The notes beneath the pieces are model-generated. The model searched no databases, had not been told where the DNA came from, and saw nothing but the letters and a program-made list of their open reading frames with translations. DNA of 64,000 nucleotides from contig NC_063273.1 of assembly GCF_910591885.1 (NCBI RefSeq), positions 9,114,001 through 9,178,000 of the forward strand, written 5' to 3'. A program made the position numbers and the translations under genes. Shown here in pieces: positions 12,270 through 25,984 of the stretch. Numbering within the stretch: position 1 is the stretch's first letter; each line of letters starts with the position of its first letter. Source of the DNA: Bombus terrestris. Lineage: Eukaryota > Arthropoda > Insecta > Hymenoptera > Apidae.

Positions 12270-12800
12270 GTTCCATGTTTCCTAGGTTTTTACTACGTTT
12301 CTTTAGTATTCTTTGCGGTGATCCTAAGCTGATCCTTCTGTTGTTCTTTTCCATTGGGTTCTTTAGGTTTTTTTTACCATCCTACTTTGTGGCGAATCCG
12401 AGTTTGAGTATTTTTGCATTCTTTTTCATCGCGCTTTTTAGGTCGCTAATAATTTTTCCAACGTTCTTTCTCGTGGTCAGTTCAAGTTCGTATTTTTGCG
12501 TTGCTTTTCATCGTTTTCTAAGGTTGTTAACTTTTTTAGCATTCTTCCTTCCGGTGCGCCTAAGTTCGCATTTTTCTGTCCCTTTTCATTGCCCTTTTTA
12601 AGTTGTTACCAATTCCATAGCCAATTCAAATTCTTTGTAGGCAGTCCAAGTTTATATGTTTATTTTGTGATTGTGTTTTCTAGATCTTTGCTATATACTT
12701 TAGTATTCTTCTTTGTAACGATCCTCAGTTTAATACTCTCGCATTTCCTTTTCGCGGCAATCTTCAACTCATTCAGGTTGGAAGATTTAGCTCTTTTTGC
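12270..12800. repeat. Degenerate minisatellite, period about 80 bp
   Basis: A T-rich tandem array. Anchor blocks resembling TTTTCATCG..TTTTTAGG occur at about 12347, 12423, 12505 and 12583, giving spacings of 76-82 bp. Between them TTCTTTCT, AAGTTCG and ATTTTTGC recur in the same order. The array reads as overlapping Phe-rich ORFs on the + strand, which is a consequence of the repeat and not evidence for a protein. The outer limits are approximate because copies decay at both ends. Confidence 0.7.
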
Positions 12801-15568
12801 TTCTTAAATCAGATTCATGCATCTTGTTACATGCATCAAATCTTCCCTGTACATCACAGTTTCGTTCGTTTCCTTAAAGCCTTGATTTCTTAGTCATCCT
12901 CGACCTTCGTATCAGCCTTTCGCTTCTTATCGCTCTTTCAGAATTTCTGTAATCATCCAACGATAAGCACAAGTCAATAAGACGTGCGTATATACTCTAC
13001 TTATACCGGAAGAGCAAAATTCCAGGCCGTTTCTTAAGCACTTAAAAATTCACTCAAGTTCCGCTCCATTTCATTTTGAATCTCTAAAACATTTCATTAC
13101 ACCTCATTTGTGACTTTTGAGATAACGAAGCTAATTGCCTATTCCGCTTCTCGGTGACCTGTCGTCGCTGAATCGGTAATTATTCAAGAAAGTTCCACAG
13201 TCACGAAAAACGTGGACCACTTTCGAAGATGACGCACGACCAAGTGTAATAACCACCTTCGCCGGTGAATGATTCATGCGCTACTGAAAATAGAAGCTAC
13301 GCAAGAATCGTGTACGAAAGGATTCGTTTTCTACAAGATCCTCGGGCAATGATAACCGGCCAGTGTAATAAAAAGCGACACCGCGGTCGGTCATTTCGAA
13401 TGCTCGCCGCCCGTCTTTGTCAAAAGTCGACCTTTTAATGACTTTTTATAACGCGGTTGTGCTTCGACTTCTTTCACACGGTCGCGGGATAATAAAACAG
13501 GTCCTGTTTTAACGCGCTCGTGATGCACATTTTAAAGGCTGGTTAAATGGCGAAATATTTCTAATTAGGCAATAAAGGAACGTAGAGGGGATGGATTCTA
13601 CATATTTAGTAAATTTGTGGATCTTTTTATCTCCTTAAATTTTTTTCTACGGTATTGTACACGATTGTAATCGCGCCGTTACATTTTTTATTCAAACATT
13701 AAGTTAACGTCGTGATTTTTAATTCCGCGTTTAAACGAACGAAATTTTCTTTTGAAATGTAAGGAACAGTGGAATACGCGGACGAATTAATAAGAATAAT
13801 ATCCTTTAATGAAAATGCTTTTCAGGAAGTTCTTTAATGAAACGTTATCGCGTCGACTTTAATTCGTAAATTACCAGGTAAATATAGTCGACGATAACTC
13901 GGAATAACTGCAATTTTCTGATTCTCGGGCAAGAAACTTGCTCGAGTATCGCGTTTGCATCGAATGATAAAAGGAGAAATGAAATTTCTATCAGTCATAC
14001 TATTCTCGATCTGTTGGATTGTTGAATTTGAAGAGCAAGAAAATAGAAGGAAAGAGAGAAACGAAAGAGTGGAAACAGGTTCTGGAAAGTGATGGAGGAT
14101 TGATCAATTCGAACGGATACAACGTTATTATCGCCAATGACAGGAAACGCAAGCACAGCGAAATGAAATCCACCGCGAGCGAGCGAGCGATCGGTTCGAA
14201 TTCCATTTCACAACGCGTAATGCATCCCTTGTTACTATGTAAGTCGGAGATGTAATGATACGCTATCGCGTGTCGAGGAGAAAGAACCGACAAAAACTCA
14301 ACGACACCCGGCCGGATTGCGGGAAACGATTAAGTAGTGTCGCCGAACGCGAGCAACAATATCGACGCCGATACTTCAGACGCTAATCCTTGGAAATATG
14401 AACTTTCCATCGTTAATTGCGTAACGTAACTGAAAGAAACTCTTCACGGTGCATTTCGTGTTGTACGATCAGTTACGTCAGATGAATCTTGGGTGAACGT
14501 TACCAGGTAAATCGAATGAAAGTTTCGGTAAATTAATTGTTTGTCGCTAAAGTAAAATCCTTAGGGCGAATTCGAACAGAGATTAGAAGAATCATGCTAT
14601 TTATGGGACGAATAACTCCGTTGGTTACGCTACTTTAATAATCCGATTAAGCTGAAATTCTACCCTTCGATCTTCACAAAATTGAGTTCAACCTTCCTCT
14701 TCAACATCACTGGATGAATCACTTGAAACTTAACTCTGACCTCTTCAATTTTTTTTTCACAATTTATTATTTTTCAAAATTTATCTTAGAATTCGCAGTT
14801 ATTTATGTTACCTTTTTATTGTAAATAAATATACAGGAATAAGCAATTTGTTTGCTGAAGTATTGGATGCTCGATGACTAGGGAAACTGCGTTATTTGAG
14901 GGACGAGCGAATAATCTCGGGAAATTTCGATCGTCGACGAATGTAAGGAAGTATTTGCTGGTTTCCTTAGCTTCGTCGTTCGAGTGTCGCGTATCGCGGT
15001 TGTCACTCACGGCTAGGGGCGTTTAGATTAAAACGGTGATGTTCCTGGACCGGCTTTACGGCGGCGGCTTGCTGTGAAACCGTATGCCGGCGTTGCAACC
15101 CCGTGGCGCGCCATAAGTGACCTGACTCGAGCGTAACAGCCCTCCCTACTCGACATTATCTCGCGAGAAGCTCACTGGGATCGCGAGCCGAGCTTTTGTC
15201 GTCTGGCAAAATCTTTCCCGCCGCTTAATGGCACCGTCCCGCGTCAGGGATAATAATAATTTTGCGTCGTTAAGGGCAACGCGCTTCGTGCCTCCGTCTG
15301 CGCGTATCCTCGCGCGATACTGCGCCAGATGAAGATAGACGTTCGTGTATCTATCCAATTATTCGACACTTTTACTTTCCATAAGAATAAATATAGATGT
15401 ATTATGCCTCTATCATATCTCGTAAAAATACGTGAGTTTCGTGGTTGTATTTTTTTCGTATTGCATTGTATTTATTTCAGCCTGTATTCTGGAAATTGGA
15501 CTTGGTTTCACGTGGTTTATAAACATGAAACAAAGGTAAAGTTTGACACTCGAACTGTGGATAGTTAA

Positions 15569-16194
15569 CACGAAGCTATTTCTACCAAAGCCAGTCGCCA
15601 GTCAAAATGATTGGTCTTTAAAAAATATATAATGGAATATTTTTATATTTATTGATTTATTGGTTTCTTACAGAAGAAATTCCATGTTATGTAGTACATT
15701 TTTAGTATTATTAATCCATCTGGGATCATCGTCCCTAAACAAAGGTTGACACATTTATAAAATTGTAGAACCAGTCATTTCGACTGGTGTGGTATTCATC
15801 AGTGTTAGCATCTAGCGATCTATCGATCGATCCGGAATTTTCCTGATAACTGATATCGTCGTATCGAATGATACGTAGTAAAAATTTAAAAAACGAGTGG
15901 GAAGTTGTACAAAACGAGGAAACTGGTTAATTGGGATTCGATAAACAGATTGTGGGACCCTTTTGCACTTTGACAAGTACCAGTCATTCTAACTGGAATT
16001 GGTATAAGTAGCCTTGATATAAAATTATTTTCAGTTTGAATACATAAAAAAACAAAATAAAATTCATTATATTACTCTTTTAGTTATCGTTGCGAAAGTC
16101 ATTACATCTTGGCGGGAAAAAATATAACATAAAGTGGGGATTTTAAAATAAAATTGTAAAACCAGACAGTTTGACTGGTGTGGTAGTTCTAGTG
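15569..16194. mobile_element. piggyBac-like MITE flanked by TTAA
   Basis: TTAA tetranucleotides at 15565-15568 and 16195-16198 flank a 626-bp segment. The left end reads CACGAAGCTATTTCTACCAAAGCCAGTC. The right end, reverse-complemented, reads CACTAGAACTACCACACCAGTC, so the inverted termini are similar but imperfect. Small dyads of the form ACCAGTC..GACTGGT lie at 15770-15788 and 16161-16179, with a related half near 15979. TTAA target duplication with CAC-type ends is typical of the piggyBac superfamily. No transposase reading frame is present, so it is a non-autonomous relic. The family assignment is inference. Confidence 0.55.
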
Positions 16195-19100
16195 TTAATT
16201 GACAGATAACTAGAATAGTATAAAAATATATCGATTCTTTGGTTACCTCCTCCCTTCGTCTTTATTTTATCTTAATATAAACATTCTCTTTATTACATTT
16301 CTTTTGTTCATTCGTTAACTTCTTCGTCCTTTCCATTGTCTATTTATCTTTCTTTTACTTATACTTTATTTTGCAATAATTGTACTCTTCTTTACGCTTG
16401 CCTTCTGTTTCTATTCCTTTCCGTTTCTATTTTTCCCCTTTTCTTATTTTCTTCCTTCTTCCTATTCTCTCCTGCAACCAGCTTAGTGTCACCATATTTC
16501 CATCTTCATAGAGGATTTTCTCGACGCTCGAATGACCACGGTTGTCATTAACGGTCAGATTAGGCACTTCTATGCAAATCTATATTTTTGTGAAACTTCA
16601 AATTGCGAAGACATAAATGGAAAAATAGCATTCTTTAAAATTAAATATATTAAATCACATTATTATAGTTGTAAATATGTTATAAATATAATGCTAATTT
16701 ATTACAATCGTGAATTCTTTGAACGCTAATGTGCTTCCAGAGGAGCGAAAGAAAACGTTGAATAGCAAATAAATTAATTCCTCTCAATGAAATTCGTTCT
16801 TTGCTGTTCAATCGACATTCAACTTTCAACTATTCATAAACAATAAAGCCGTGTCCAAGTTATATCCTTCCTTTAAATCGAAATAACCGGGTGGATGAAA
16901 TAAACAGCGATGAATCTCCCATCTACTTTCTCACACTTTCCTGCCTTCTTTTTTTACTCGATTCTAAAGTTTAATAGAAGAACATTCCTCGCGCAAGAGA
17001 TCAGCGCGACGAAAATAAAACTCGCAGAAACTCGTGTGTAAAATACTACGGCTCGCGTCGTGCAGCTGCGTCGATGTCTTTAACGTCGTAAATTCCGCAG
17101 TGTTATCACGCTGCTCGTACGAAAATGTACCGTGGTTGACTTTCACATTTCAGCCACGCCAATTCCTAGTCTCGATCGTCGTCGTATCAACCTGGAAAAT
17201 TTATTGTTTCACTGAAATCGAGTCTTGTCTCTAGCGTAAATTTCGTCATTCTTCTATCGCATCTAACTCGTACCAAAGAAAACAAAAGAAGAAGAAAAAA
17301 AATGACAAGAAAAAGAAATCTTTTAAGCCACGAACCTGCATCGAGATCGACCGTTTCGCGTGTTCGCGATCTTTCAGAAAACTTCCTTGAGAAATTTACA
17401 GAATCATAGATCGGGACAGCGATAATTTCCGACGTAATTTCCATAGATTTATTCTCGAGTATCGTGGCATGTATCCTTGGTTCGAACTTAGGGAAATGTT
17501 CGATTAATACAAAATCCATACGTTCACTGGATTCAAATGTACTTTAAAGCCGCGTCTTAGGGATTGCGCAAGTATATACAAAACTCTCGACTGTCGTTAG
17601 CACCGTCACGGGATGCTTTACAAACTTTGCACAGGCCTAAGGAGGCCCATAGAATGCGTGAATTTATCGCGGTTTTCTCGAAGATATCGCCGAGGGAAGA
17701 TCCGCGAGGACCGAGCGTAATTATGGTCATTTATGAACGTAACTCTCCTTTCGTTCGGTTGACGTTAAAGCCGGGGATTAAGAAACTCTTCGGGAAGAAG
17801 AAAAGTTGCAGCACAGGCGGCGGGGAAAGCAAACGGATAAGATTCCGTGTCGCTGGAATCTAATATTGACGCGAATGTAAAAATAGGAAACTTGCTGCAG
17901 TTCAATTTTGGAGAAAGAGTTTTGAAATGCTGAGAAGAAATCTTTGAAATCGCGCGAGCGTTGTAAGATCTTTATTCTTGATAATAATATTTGGTCGATT
18001 ACGCTGGTCATCGCTGCGCTCCTCTTCTTGAATCTTTTTACAGAAACTCACAAATTTCGAAGCTCGATAGTGTCGATTAGAATCGAAGGATAAGTAAGAC
18101 GATTGAAATCGACACACCGTGCGCGTCAATAACTGAGAACGAAGTCGTTATTCAAAGATTAAATCGATACAACCAGTAGAAAAATGGCGAAATCGAACTC
18201 CGATTGCTAATAAAGAGAGAATTATTGCGTACAAATGAAACAACTCAACACCTTCCTCCTATCGTTCTCAGGCTCGCCGTAACACAAATTTCAAAATTCA
18301 ATCTCCCTAAACAACCTTAGAAGCCTCGGAAAAGTACTTCAAACGACCGCAAGCAAAATAGTACTTCTTCTTCCATGATTTTGCACTTCGTAGATTAAAG
18401 GCAGATAATTTAAATTTTAATATGTTCTACACCAAAGAGACCATCGTAGAAGCTATTAGACTTATCCATGGTTATTGGAGGAAATGATATTGGAGGATGA
18501 TTTTCTCGGGGGTTAGGTATCGCTCGCTAATAGTCAGGATATACGCTCGAACCACGAGCGCAAGGTCTGGGTTAAGCATATACCGTTGTCATACCTTCAA
18601 GCGGAGGTATTTCGTTCGAGAGTACAAATGCCACACCGTTAAAATCGTACATCATCGCGAAGACACACGGAGAAAAACGTCTGGACAGGATTCTTTCGCT
18701 ACCGTAAGACAAATCATTCGGCTGTCGCCGGAATTTTCATCGATTTGTTGGGAGAAAGTGCGATTAATTGAGTTTCTTATAACGATCTTTCGTTTTTCTT
18801 CGAATTTCTTGTTCGAGTTCCTTCGCGATTCAGCGAGGCTTTTTAACTTCTCTGATGTTCTTAGTCGCTGCGAAAAAACGCCATTTCTCGAGCGTTTCAA
18901 AGTGTGAGAATCTCGCTCTTCGCGGAGCTAGTCTTGCTGAAACTTTGCTTCTAGAAGGTATCGCAGAATTTTATATATCGAAATTTATTCTCGTACAATT
19001 GTTCAATTCTCGGTATTTTAATCGTTTGTGATTTGTGTCACGTTCATAGTCATAGTTACGTATATCTATTTATTTTCATCGTTATAATCGTAGCTACTCA

Positions 19101-19399
19101 CGATCGAAGTGCACGCGCAAAGTACAGTGGCTACGAAATAGAATTTGCACACGTCGAAACGTTTTTTTTTCATTTTCGCGGTATACAATTTTTGTAATTG
19201 CTCGAGAGCAACGAAACTTAACATGCATACGATCAGACTCGATTATTCAGAATGATAAATACGACGATGTCCAAATTACTATCTGAAGCCATCGTAAATT
19301 TACAAGCTACTTTGTTTAGTTAAATTGCAAAGTGACAAGTTCTGAATCGGTAACAATAATTCCATCGCTAAAACCAACAACCAGACGATCGTTCAAACG

Positions 19400-20320
19400 T
19401 CAGTGTCTTGCAACCCCGTGCCATCTCCCAGAAGAAGAATCACGGAAAAAAACTACTTCAAACCGAAATCGACGCGGTATTACGAAGCTCATCGAAGAGG
19501 AAACGACTCTGGTAGCGTCTCCCATGAAGAAGTCCCTCGACAAACTCGCGACACAATGAAATTGGATTAGGCTGCCGTTACCGTGGCTCTCGCGCGTCCT
19601 CCCTTTCCCGTGCAGTTTTAACGATCCACCGGCGTACAAATTGTCGAGATGGTATCGGGACGCCGCGGGTCCCCGCGGGAGCCATCGGGCGAAAGAGATA
19701 GAAACGACGCGATGGAGGCTGGTCGTGGAGATAGCGGAGCAGATAGAATCGGTGGGACGAGGACGCAGCCAACCGAACAGACGAAGAGAGGAGAACCTGG
19801 CGAAGATGCGAGGGAAGATTAGGGCGGCATCTCCCCACGGGGTGGTAACACGGAACGACTCTCTGCTCTGATCTCGATGCCACTGTAGCCTTCTCTCGTC
19901 TCTTTGCTCTCGTTTCTCTTTGCTCACGTCTCGTCTCGTTGCATTCGTCGCCCTTGGCCAGCGTTCCCCTCCTTGTTCGATCCGTACGTTAAGGATTCTC
20001 AACAGTAAATTACAAAATATGCTAAGCGGCCGATATAAATCAAAAGTTGGCAAGGGTATGTATATACATATATATATACCGAGACGAACGAAGGAAAAGG
20101 AAGGAGAGAGGGGTTTACTCTTAGCCGTTTCTCGATTCCACGGGGATAGGGGCGCTCTCGATCGGCTGGCTGCTACCAGCCAGATCCAAAATAAAGAGAG
20201 GAGGGAGCCCCGTGTTACGAATCCAACCAGACGCTCTCTCACGGGACAAGAGAACAGCATGAGAGTTTGCAAACCGAGCAAATGGACCGGAAGGCCTCGT
20301 TGGAGGGCGTCGATACAAAT
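19400..20320. other. GC-richer intronic island with a 293-codon ORF
   Basis: The island contains an open frame of 293 codons on the minus strand (19400-20281) and shorter open frames on both strands. The minus-strand translation has a basic, Arg/Ser-rich composition and no domain I recognise. It crosses a TATATACATATATATATA simple-repeat patch near 20059-20079, where it reads as alternating Ile/Tyr. Open frames on both strands suggest stop depletion by base composition. It could instead be a regulatory island of grh, or very tentatively a lineage-specific exon. Confidence 0.3.
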
Positions 20321-21689
20321 ATAGGCTGCGAACTCTTCTTCTAAGGTTCGTTGATTTATCCTTTGATATAGTGGTGTATCTATTATGAAATTCGAATTGG
20401 CGATTTGTTTACGTATACAGGCGGGGTTTCGCGGACCATTTGCTTCATTTTCTACGTCTTGTTCAAGCCGATAACGAGATTTACTACAACCTGTAAAGCG
20501 AATAACGCAGGTGAATTACGCTAACCGACTAAAATTTATAGACTTTCGTTAATATTTTACATGGAAGATGTTGCCTGCGCTCGTAATATATTCGATACTT
20601 GTCGAGCTTTCAGAACCTACAAGAGCTCTGGAGATTTTCAAAGCCAACCAGGACTTTAAAGAAACTGAAAAGATTTTAAGATTCCATCGTCAAGTATGGT
20701 ATACTGTAAACAGTACAGCGGTTGTTTGTTGGCTTTTGTGTCGGGGAGAACGCTTGGAGATTTATGGCGAGTGGCTGGGTCGTCACGGAGGTCGATTTCG
20801 TAGCGTTCCACCGGGTGAATCTGCGATTTTAAACTGTGATTAAACAGAGTGCGGTTACATTTGATTCGGGAGCGTGCGATGCAGTTCGGCAGCGTGATCG
20901 ATGCAAGAAGATCGTTCTGCTCGAGCGACGCCTCGTGCCGATCTTCCACTGTTTGCCACTGTTAGCCAAACTCCACTCTCCGGCCGAACGTAATTACCAG
21001 CGGACAGTGAAAAACGCGTTATCGATTCGCTAGCGCCTGCTCAACTTTTCCTTTTTTTTTCTTTACCGCGCACCCGTTGATTATTCATTTCGTCGCTTCT
21101 GCAATTTGTTTTTTGCTCCGGTTTACGAGGTTTTACGGACTGATTTTGGCGAATTTCTTAACGTTTGTGCAAGTTTATGTCTCGTAATTGTGATCGTTGT
21201 TTGACTTGGTTGGTGTATTTTTCTATCGTGAAGAAGTAAAGGCAGTAAGTAATTAACGAAGATGTTTCAAGTGTTGGAAATTGTAAATATTCTTCGAATC
21301 CGTGAAATGAACGGTACATTGAAGTCAGGAATGTTTTCAGTAATGAATTAAGCGTGTTACTTTAGCTGTTCATCGGCGTAACTATGTTTACATGAGAGAG
21401 GAACATAAATGAAATTTATTGATCGATTAGGCTTGATAAATTTAACGTTCGACCTGGCAGTGCCTCTTTTTACCTGGCAACGAAATTGGTCTTTTATGCA
21501 GAATTTCTTTTTTCTTAGACTCCTTGTTCTTTATGTGTTTCGATGATATCGCGGACATCTTTAAAAGGCGATTTCTACCATTAATAAGAATCGAAGAAAA
21601 GGAACAATAATTTCGTGAAACAAAGACATACGTTTAGCTTTATTTTATTTGCTATAGCTATAGTAGCTAAATTTAACTCCACATAAATA

Positions 21690-22030
21690 CAAAATCGACT
21701 TCGTAAATTTAGTGCTGCACGAAAACCTCTAGAAACGGACGTCGCTATGCAAACATTAATTTTAATCGTTACCGAGAATTGGAAAAAAGACAAAGAATAA
21801 TTATCCCAAAGAAGAAAGATACACGAACAGCTTCGTAAATTTAATTCCACGAAGATCGACGATCAACTTCGCAAATTTGATTCCGCACAAAAACACGTAG
21901 AAAAATTTCCGCGTAAAATCCATCGATTTCTATAATTGATACAAGAATCGAAAACAGAACAAGGACGTCGTGATTAAATTTATCTGCAATATCCCAAAAA
22001 TATATAATCAGCTTCGTAAATTTCACTCTT
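21690..22030. repeat. Degenerate tandem repeat, period about 175 bp
   Basis: Blocks resembling CTTCGTAAATTTAATTCCAC recur near 21694, 21831, 21865 and 22013. Each is followed by similar text such as GCACGAAAACCTCTAGAAA or GCACAAAAACACGTAGAAA. Equivalent positions are 171 and 182 bp apart. Copies are strongly diverged and the limits approximate. Confidence 0.6.
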
Positions 22031-22349
22031 TGAAAGAATATTTTTTAAGCACCATCGAGTAGCATTAGCACTAAAGAACCAAGAGAAACTGTCTAGTATC
22101 TAACTTCCTGCAAGCTTTCAGTTTTCAAGCATACCGACGAATATCGTGTCCAGGCGCAATAAATTTCGCGTAATAGCGCAATAAACCTTCACAATAAATC
22201 TATTTCTCTTATGGAGAAAATCTATCTGGCGGCACGTCGACAGGCACATCGTCGTCTGTCATTAATCTCGATTCTCAACATCGAAGAAGGAGCAAGGAAA
22301 GAATGAAGAAATAAAGATAAAAAATAACGAAATCCCCTGAACCAGTGAA

Positions 22350-22403
22350 AAGAAGAAGAAGAAGAAGAAGAAGTAGAAGATGAAGAAGAAGAAGAAGAAG
22401 AAG
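22350..22403. repeat. (GAA)n microsatellite, interrupted
   Basis: Two blocks of GAA/AGA triplets are separated by TAGAAGATG within the 23-kb intron. On the transcribed minus strand this is a CTT-rich polypyrimidine tract. Confidence 0.95.
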
Positions 22404-23923
22404 GAAAAGAAGGTTCCTTCTTGATTCATGACGAATTTACATTTTCACGAAGAGAATTCTCGAGCGTGTCCGAAGCGTGTACGATTGTTCCACATAGTCC
22501 GTGGTCGCGATAAATTATGCTACCCGCAAGCATTCAATTATGCACGCGAGACTATTAATCGAGATACGGGGAAACGTGGATGTTAATAAAGCGTCGTGCC
22601 GCGTTGAAAGTGTTTTCAGCGACGTTTACACGCCGGCTATCTGGCGATCTACGCTAATCGAGTTCTCTTCCGATGCAACTAGTCGTCACGCACGCGTTTA
22701 CGGAACCACCAACCCTTTGACCCGCGCTTTACACGCTCTACCAACGTGTTGCTTTGTCCGAACAACGTTTAGGCTTTCACTGATACTTTCTTTTCTCTGC
22801 TTTTTTCTTTTTTTTTTACATATGCTGGATGTCTAAGAATATTCAAATTTTTACGAAAGATTTGAATTAAAGAGATGTTAGCAAGCGCATTAAACAGTTT
22901 CTATGTAACGCATTGGTCGTTAGGTTGCTCGTGTGTTACGGGACTTTTATTAATTTTAAACGTGTTACAAACTTCAATGAGATACGTTTATGATAAAATA
23001 TTCAGTATAACTTAGTTCTCCTTGTAATACGCGTGGTTAATAAATATCAACATTATTTTCCAATTATAATATACAGAATAAATGACTCATGTACCTCGTA
23101 GACAATAACGTAGATTTTCCTCTTACGACTGTTAGGAATATCTTTACTCGAACTGCTAATAATTAATCAAGTGTATGATGACAGAATGCAAGAAATCATT
23201 AGGTTGTAACATAAAGTCATCCAGTTTCTATGTATGTTGCGTTCTTCGTATGTATGTTGCAACAGATATAAGAACAGAATAGATTTATGTTACGATGCAA
23301 TATTTTATTCAAAACTCGCATGGTCTGTGACGATACGTAGCACGGAATAAAATTATCTATGCTGATATTCGCCAAACACGCTAAACAATTCAATGTCGCT
23401 ATAAAAGTACAAAAGTACTACAATAGGAGTTATATAGTTTTTCGAAAACGGACGATACCAATAATCAAGCGAATGATTCTACGATCATCTTCGCAAGGCG
23501 AATCGCAGTGCTCATCCGAAATATATATAAGACAGACTTTACATCGTGGTACTCTCCCGCTAAGAGAACTCCAAAAATGATGACAAACGACGCTGGGAAA
23601 AAGCAGCGCGGCAAAAATCGAGTTCGTCGATTTAATCGCTGGGGCACACGGACATCCATTCTCAAGAGACATTTCGATCAACGTCGGTCATCTGGCGCTC
23701 GGTAAAAAGCATCGCGACGAAGAGGTCGCGGAATAATTCACAAAAACGCGTCTTAAGCAAAGCAAAAAATAGATTCGTCAAAGTTTACTCGACCACCGGC
23801 GACGTCTTTTCTTTCCTATATGCGACCGTAGTTGAAAGAAACACGAGGTAGAAGGCAGAAGATGACGATGCTATGGAGATTCCTATAATACGTTATTCAA
23901 TTGCTGGCAATCGCGCGCATATA

Positions 23924-24540
23924 CAGGGTGTCTATCAATAATCACTCAGATATCCGTTATTACACTACGCTGCCATATAATTAGCAGTACGCGAAGAAGA
24001 TCTTTCTTGTTGCTTTCCGTACAGAATCTGATAAATCGGGCTGCGGATATTATGTAAGTTCGTATTTATATAAAAGTAATGGAAAAGAATGGAACGTAGG
24101 TAGAAAGTTGCTTTATCTATTAAATATTATAACAAGCGCTGTACTTTTAATGCCTTACATAATTTTACATATGTATATTGCTTGTAGATTATGTTTAACG
24201 TAGAATATGTATATACATCGTCATTGTCCTGTAGGTATTCATAAACTTGCGTGAGATATAAATGTGCAAAAATGAACAACTGCACATAGATAATACGTAG
24301 ATATCTACGATATTCGAAGTAGAATATCAGTTATGGTTGTCACTAGATAAAACAAATATCACTTAGAGTTTTATTTCTGTAATTGTATTCGTAGAAAATA
24401 TAAGCCCGCATAAAGATCTGCTATCTAATCGCGATATTCCACGTGTGGAAACAACGAAGGAGGATTTTTTCAATTATACGAAACTTCGATTATTTGAATT
24501 CGCATTGATCAAACTTTCGCAGTTATCGATAGACACCCTG
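23924..24540. mobile_element. TA-flanked MITE with CAGGGTGTC termini
   Basis: A 617-bp element begins CAGGGTGTCTATCAATAA and ends with the near-perfect inverted copy TTATCGATAGACACCCTG. TA dinucleotides lie directly outside at 23922-23923 and 24541-24542, as expected for a Tc1/mariner-type TA target duplication. The terminal inverted repeats are about 18 bp with one mismatch. The AT-rich interior has no transposase ORF, so the copy is non-autonomous. The superfamily is inferred from TA and terminus style only. Confidence 0.7.
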
Positions 24541-25984
24541 TATGCAATGTTTCCACGCACGTGAATCACGGGGAAGGCGTTGCGGGATAACTGTGGAAAG
24601 CGGTGATTTTTATCTTTGTGCACGGCTTAAGACGCAGATACTAATATGCCATGGGTTCAACGGCGAGGCACAACACGTCATTCCGCATTAGCAATGCAAT
24701 CGCGCGATAATGTATAGTTCCAATGGCCGCTGCTGTCCCGGAGCGAATGCGTTTCGGTATTTTTTCTCATTTGAAAAAGGGAGAGAATCTTACGTTCGGT
24801 AATTGCTTTTTGCAATGAACAGTGCGAGCAGCTGGCGTTTTCGGTACAATTATAAGAGATTGTAAAGGCGCGGCTGCAAACAGGGAAATAGGTTTTTTTT
24901 CGTTCGCGGCCTTAAGATTCGTGTTCTTGAAAAATTAATTATTCGATTGGAGCCTTGGAAATTTTTGTTCTTCGACAGGCTGGGTGTGGCTCGAATGATC
25001 TACTGTGGATTGTGAATATGTAGGAGACGGTTGAGAACTTGGTTATTTAAAGTTATAATGCATGTTTTTCATTATAAAATCAGTCGGTTCAGAAGAATGA
25101 CGCGAGCGAGATGTTTACGTAGGAAATATTTAAATCCTTCTTTGAATCTTTAATTTCGCAACGATGAAGATTTCTCGCAATCAGAATCGATTCTTAGAAT
25201 CTAAAAATTTATTTCTAAACAAACAACGATATACGTATACGTGTCTTTTAATCTTATCGACTTTATTAAGATGTAATCTGTAAAAAAATTGTACGTTATT
25301 CGTATATTTCGGTACTGGAATTAAGACATTTCCAGAAAATGAAGTTGGGTAGATTGGTTCGTAGCGTCGTTAATCAGGCATTCAATTCAATACATCTTAC
25401 TCGTATCGAGATATTAGATCTTTCGAGCTCAGATTGCTAGCGAGGCAACAAGTATTTTCCTCACCCTGCCAGTTTATCACTCAGACAAAAGCTATTTAAC
25501 CCTCTATAACGTTATGTGACTGGCGAGATATCGTATTTCATCGGTACACGATTATATTAGCATCGAATGATTTATTTGTAGTACTGCTGTTCACCAGATC
25601 TCAAGCTAATCTCTTAACGCCTCGATTATAAATACAATTATGAGAACGAAACAGAATTGAATTTTCCTAGTTGTATTTATATTAAATCTCCTGCTGTTAT
25701 TAATTCAAAATTAATATATCAATATAGTAATTTTCTTTATCTTAATAGATTTCTCTTTACGAAAATTTCTAAGCAAATAGAATTCTGAGTCGCGAAAACT
25801 CATATTTTCCTTATTCATATTATATATTCTTCATGGAAACATAATACGATTGCAAATTTTTCACCGACAGTATACGTGTCACACGAGATGTTAAGTAATC
25901 AGTTACGCTTTTTTCTCGTTGCTATAAAAAATTACAGTTACAGAGAATTAAATCTAAATTTATGAGCAATAAAATCAGACTCAC

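Larger units (their letters stand above)
2903..25984 (-). other. grh: grh intron of 23.1 kb
   Basis: This long intron lies between the N-terminal domain exon and the KREPEDL exon. The donor is TCCAC|GTGAGT at 25985/25984 and the proposed acceptor is at 2903. Most of it is AT-rich sequence in which I see no exon. It contains the separately listed elements: tandem repeats near 8.5, 12.3 and 21.7 kb, a piggyBac-like MITE at 15.6-16.2 kb, a TA-flanked MITE at 23.9-24.5 kb, simple repeats, and GC-richer islands near 5.0-6.2, 7.7-8.1, 9.0-9.7, 10.75-11.05 and 19.4-20.3 kb. An extra or alternatively used exon, or an internal promoter, cannot be excluded. No transcript-like signal was found for blocks such as 3.0-4.9, 13-15.5, 16.2-19.3 or 24.6-25.9 kb. 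Confidence 0.65.
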
